This document shows, piece by piece, positions 60,235-64,000 of a DNA stretch of 64,000 nucleotides; the first letter of the stretch is position 1; every line of letters begins with the position of its first letter. Source of the DNA: Cavia porcellus (lineage: Eukaryota; Chordata; Mammalia; Rodentia; Caviidae); the NCBI RefSeq assembly GCF_034190915.1, contig NW_026947484.1:186800982-186864981 (forward strand), given 5' to 3'. The translations under genes and the position numbers were made by a program. The notes below the pieces were generated by a model, which had not been told where the DNA came from, made no database searches, and saw only the letters and a list, made by a program, of their open reading frames with translations.

Positions 60235-60382
60235 AAGGGAACAAGTTTTGGAGGAAACACGGTAAGATGGGAGCAGAAGGGAAAGAAAAAAGAATTCGGA
60301 TATTTTACAAATATGTACAAACGCCCTCTTGATAAATGTTGTCTATATACTGCAAATATGTACTAAGAAAAAAAAAAAAAAG
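60235..60382 (+). mobile_element. L1 3' UTR fragment
   Basis: 'gatgggagcagaagggaaag' followed by 'gtctatatactgcaaatatg' and a long A-run resembles the older L1 3' end at 58450-58600 and 63780-63975. Confidence 0.5.
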
Positions 60383-62784
60383 ATTTTAAAAAAGCAGCAC
60401 TGAGGATCCACCACTCTACACCAATCTCCCACGCTCCCCAGCTTGCTTTCTAGTGATGCTTGTCTCCCATCCTGACCTGTGGATCCAAATTTCACTCGAG
60501 TTCAATGAAGGAATACGAAGAAACAGATTAAGGGACAAACACGCGCCTGCAGATCACTTGTGCTCAAACCCGGGCCAACCTTAATATTCCTGTCAATAGG
60601 GCGCCCTCTGCTGTTTAAAAAATGCGACCTGGGTTACAAAGCGAGGACCAGAAGGTTCACTTCTTGCAGGCACAAAACCTAACCTTGAAATGAATCTATC
60701 CCTTTTAAACAAAGATCTGTAAAGAAAGCACGCTCTCTCCGTAGGAGAAGCAGTCCAAAAATCCATACAACTCAAAACAGTCCAGAGTCATCCATCTCCG
60801 TTTTCAGAACTGATGTCTACATTCAAGCCAAGAAATCCTCAGACTGCCCCCAAATTACTGCTCACCCCTCAAGTGCAATATTGTCATCTCCCTGTGTTTG
60901 CACTATTCGCAGTGAACTGATGCTTTAACCTTTATGGTGCTGTCTTCCTTCAAACCTATGACTGTGAGAAGAAAGAATATTTCTCATCTTATACATTATT
61001 CTGATTTCTGAGCTTGCTGCTAAAAGCACACAGCCCTGGTTGCTTGCTTTCTTTACCGAGATATTATGAAACATTTAGGGACTCCTGGGGCAAGTTAACC
61101 ATAAAATATTCAGCAACATCTGTGTCATATTTACTGACAAAGTAGACCTAGAAAATACGGAGCCTGTATCCCAGGCTACCCTGCGTCACGCAGTAGACCA
61201 TTAGACTGTGGCTGCAAGGCACTGTTTTATGGTCTCTCTCTCTCCATCTCTCTTTTCTCTCTCCTTCTCTGGCAGCCTTTCTCTACACTCATGCACCACT
61301 AGTGCAAGCTTAGGAGCAAGTTTGTACTCACCTTTCCAGAGCAAAGTAATTCTAACAAAAGCACCTGTAGGGGTGGGGCTGTAACAATCCCCTCAGGAAT
61401 TTACACAGGAGAATCATGGTGGGATAAGGCACAGTCACAGCCTCAAGAGAGACTGACCCTGTAGACAGCAAGAGCAACCCCTGCCTCCCTGAATACCAGG
61501 CACTGGTGTGTACAGAAGTTTCCAAGTGTTTGCTGCAGAAACTGACAGGATTCCCTAGAAAGAATAACTGGCTGACAGTCAGTACACAGGAATTTTTTGA
61601 GGCAGTATCTCAATAAACAGCACCTTCTGCCAGGCCCTGTACAAGACTCTGCTTCCATGTGACACAGTATCTCTTTTAGTGTTTTTGTGTGAGATGGACT
61701 GTGATGGGGCAGGGGGAGATACGGCAGCCACATGGAGAGTTTTAGGCAGTTCTTGGCACAGGAGTCTCAAAAACATCTCCATTCATGCAGTTCTCACTCT
61801 AGCCATGTGGGAGGTTCCTCAGAAAGATATCACATGTCCCTTTCAAAATCTCTAGATTAAATGCTTGATAAGTACAATGACCACACGTTTTATGTGTTTG
61901 CAATAGTCCTAATTTACACCTGATACCCTGGCTATTTTATTAATAGCAAAACTTTTCATTCAAAACTATCCCTTTTGGACTGTGGATTATCTGGTAACCC
62001 TATATACAGTCCCTTCCAGATTTAATGTAATTTTAACAGGATCTTCCCCCCGAAGTCTCCACTATTTTGTCATTCCCAATAGCAAGGTCACTGGTTTTCT
62101 TCCTCTTCTGCTCTGCCTCCCCCAGGGCATCCAGAGATACACTGCCTGAAGACCCCTTGTCACAGTCCCTGAGGCTCCCATCACTAAGGGTGTCACTGAT
62201 GGGTGCCACCACCAAAGTCTGGCACAACAGCACCCAGACTGATCCTGCTTCTGCATACTGAAGAGACGGGTCACACATATCTCCTGATGCCACATGCAGA
62301 CTAAAGTCTCAAAAGCAAAGTCAGCTCAGGTCCCCACAAATCCGCTTCCTTGCATAGCATCTATTTCCACTGCTCATTGTCCCTGTTAAATAAATCTTCT
62401 TGCATTTTTTAGCCTACCATCTTTTGGGGTACTTTTGTTTTCTTCTGAAGGTTGATGCGACATTTAAAAATTAGATTTCATATAAAACCAATGGTATGCC
62501 ACTTGCAAGAGCCAAACATTTAATATTTTATGAGTAGTTGTTAAATATAGCTATTAATAAAACCTAAATCATGTAAGCATACACCTGAATAAATTCTATT
62601 AAAAACAAAGGCAATAATTAGATTGTGGTAACAGTCATACAATTCCATAAATATATTACAATTCATAGAATTGTGTAGTTGGACTATGCGAAGGGTGAAT
62701 TTTATGGCATGTAAATTATATCCCAATAACATTTTTAAAAATTTAAGGTAATATTTGGAACTTACCACTTGCTAATTATTTTAT
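60383..62784. other. Single-copy-like DNA, no gene seen
   Basis: A CT-rich run lies at 61232-61268. 62030-62450 ends with 'gttaaataaatcttcttgca' and could be the 3' end of an old LTR, but I cannot confirm it. Overlapping frames of 64-96 codons at 61440-62300 have no motif. Confidence 0.3.
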
Positions 62785-62798
62785 TATAATTTACTATG

Positions 62799-62897
62799 TG
62801 TAAATAGAAGACTATTTTTTTTATATACTAGGGATCAAACTCACGACTTGTGGCTTGCCAGGCAGGAGCTTATGTGGCTGAGCTAAATCCCTGGCCC
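62799..62897 (-). mobile_element. ID-type SINE with target duplication
   Basis: The plus strand reads 'actagggatcaaactcacga' ... 'ggctgagctaaatccctggcc', the complement of an ID element. The 14-base word tataatttactatg flanks it (62785-62798 and 62898-62911). Beyond the T-run (its A-tail) there are about 16 extra bases before the target duplication. Confidence 0.9.
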
Positions 62898-62959
62898 TAT
62901 AATTTACTATGACCTATGCTCCTGAGTTTTGTTTTTTGGTAGTTTTATTTGTTTGTTTT

Positions 62960-63160
62960 TTTCAGTATTTGGGGTTAAACCCAGAGCCTTCCAACCAAAT
63001 GACATCTCCGGCTCTTTTTATTTTTTATTTTGAGACAGGGTCTCACAAAGTTGCTAAGCTGCCCAGGCTAGGATCAAATTTGGGAAATCTTTCTGCCTCA
63101 GCCTCCCAGCATGCTGGGATTATAGCACTTGATACCACATCCACTTATACCTACTGTAGC
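62960..63160 (-). mobile_element. B1-dID composite SINE
   Basis: On the minus strand: a B1 half ('gctgaggcagaaagatttcc', 'gtgagaccctgtctcaaaat') followed by a degraded ID half ('gttggaaggctctgggttta'). The same arrangement occurs at 19051-19275. Confidence 0.75.
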
Positions 63161-63259
63161 TTCAGGGCAGAAATATCATCTAGTGGAATTCTACTGCACA
63201 TCTCTTGCCAAATCCACATAACATCTGAATTGAACTAAGTGATGATGAGAATTTGATGC

Positions 63260-63980
63260 CACAAAAATTGGAAAACATTTACAAATTCAAGGCTTGGTTC
63301 ATTGATTGCCTAGACTTAAAAAACTAGTATAATCTTGAAAATTGAGAGATTCCTCAAAAAGTAATAGAAATTTCCTTCAACTCAGCTAGTTTTCTTCTAG
63401 GTATCTTCCCCAAAGAGTTAAAGACAGCATATTACAGCAATACATCAATATTCACGATTACATCACCACAATTCATAGTAGCTAACTCTTGGAAGTGGCC
63501 TATATGTCCACTGGCAGAAGAACAGACCAATAAAATGTGGTATTTATACACAATAGAGTACTAGTCTGACATGAGGATAAACCAGTCATTAGTAGGAAAA
63601 GATGCACCTTGAGACCATAAGCTTACATGAAATAAATCAAACACACAAGCTTAAATAGTGCATAGCTTCTCTTACATGAGAAAATCAAAAATGAATGAAG
63701 ACCAAAATAACAGATAGATAATAGGAAAAGTCAAGCTAGACCTTCTGCAAAAGAGACAGAGGAGCCAAGACACGGAGGGAGGGAGGGACGAAGGGAGGGA
63801 GGGAGGGAGGAAGGGAGGGAGGGAGGGAGGGTGAGAGGGAGAGAGAAGGAAGGAGAGGGGATGGAGATGAAAAAAGACTTCGGATGTGTTGTGTACATGC
63901 AGCAACTTGCCACAAGAAATGTAATCACTGTGTACTGCAAAACTGTACTAGTACAAGAATAAAAATGGTTTTTAAAAAAT
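63260..63980 (+). mobile_element. L1 3' fragment (ORF2 end and 3' UTR)
   Basis: 'cttccccaaagagttaaaga', 'gctaactcttggaagtggcc', 'ggtatttatacacaatagag' and 'agtactagtctgacatgagg' follow the end of ORF2 as at 58100-58300. The 3' UTR carries a (GGGA)n purine tract and ends 'aataaaaatggtttttaaaa'. Confidence 0.75.
63774..63840. repeat. (GGGA)n purine tract
   Basis: A nearly pure G/A run within the L1 3' UTR, where L1s commonly hold a G-rich purine tract. Confidence 0.95.
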
Positions 63981-64000
63981 AGCAGGTCATAGTGGTGCAC
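63981..64000 (+). mobile_element. Start of a B1-type SINE, cut by window end
   Basis: agcaggtcatagtggtgcac resembles the first 20 bases of a B1 element (compare 52283). It immediately follows the L1 A-rich tail. Confidence 0.5.

Noticed and set aside
62030..62450. ERV LTR
   Set aside because: Only a late AATAAA-type word and composition suggest it. No matching second copy or clear ends were found.

Overview
The window is mammalian nuclear DNA from a rodent, in a gene-poor intergenic or intronic stretch. I find no exon, promoter or RNA gene of a host gene that I can defend. Every coding-like segment with recognisable homology belongs to a LINE-1-type retrotransposon. The rodent call rests on ID-type SINEs derived from tRNA-Ala (432, 54079, 62799 and others), B1-type 7SL-derived SINEs (23862, 52283) and composite B1-dID SINEs (19051, 62960). 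The composites and the ID variant point away from mouse and rat, towards the squirrel/beaver/kangaroo-rat side; Castorimorpha is only a guess.

Layout. 1-4500: decayed LINE, two or three LTR remnants, an ID SINE and a B1 piece. 4500-8590: AT-rich DNA with two L1 3' ends. 8590-18850: one old plus-strand L1 broken by a MaLR-type LTR, a 5'-truncated L1, an ID piece and two full-length ORF1-only elements (10762-13881 minus, 14439-17822 plus). 18900-27300: mostly single-copy DNA with MIR, MER5A-like and Tigger-like fossils and a minus-strand L1 (22882-25213). 27324-30511: third ORF1-only element. 30530-39380: long single-copy DNA with one L1 (about 34700-36935) and MIRs. 39496-42545: an L1 carrying reverse transcriptase, followed by LTR remnants and CA repeats. 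43850-47690: single-copy. 47690-58600: an old L1 split by the fourth ORF1-only element (52834-57023). 58600-64000: single-copy DNA, L1 3' ends and SINEs.

The most interesting content is the set of four full-length elements that have a 5' UTR, an L1-type ORF1 and a 1.35-2.2 kb 3' region, but no ORF2. Each is bounded by target-site duplications. They are half-LINEs (HAL1-like). The copy at 10762-13881 is the youngest, with a CpG-rich 5' UTR and a 314-codon ORF1. Their 3' region is built of imperfect repeats of about 150 bp and matches the 3' UTR of the ORF2-bearing L1 at 39496-42545. That explains both where they came from and how L1 reverse transcriptase could copy them in trans. HAL1-type elements are known in mammals; I cannot tell from here whether this lineage has been described.
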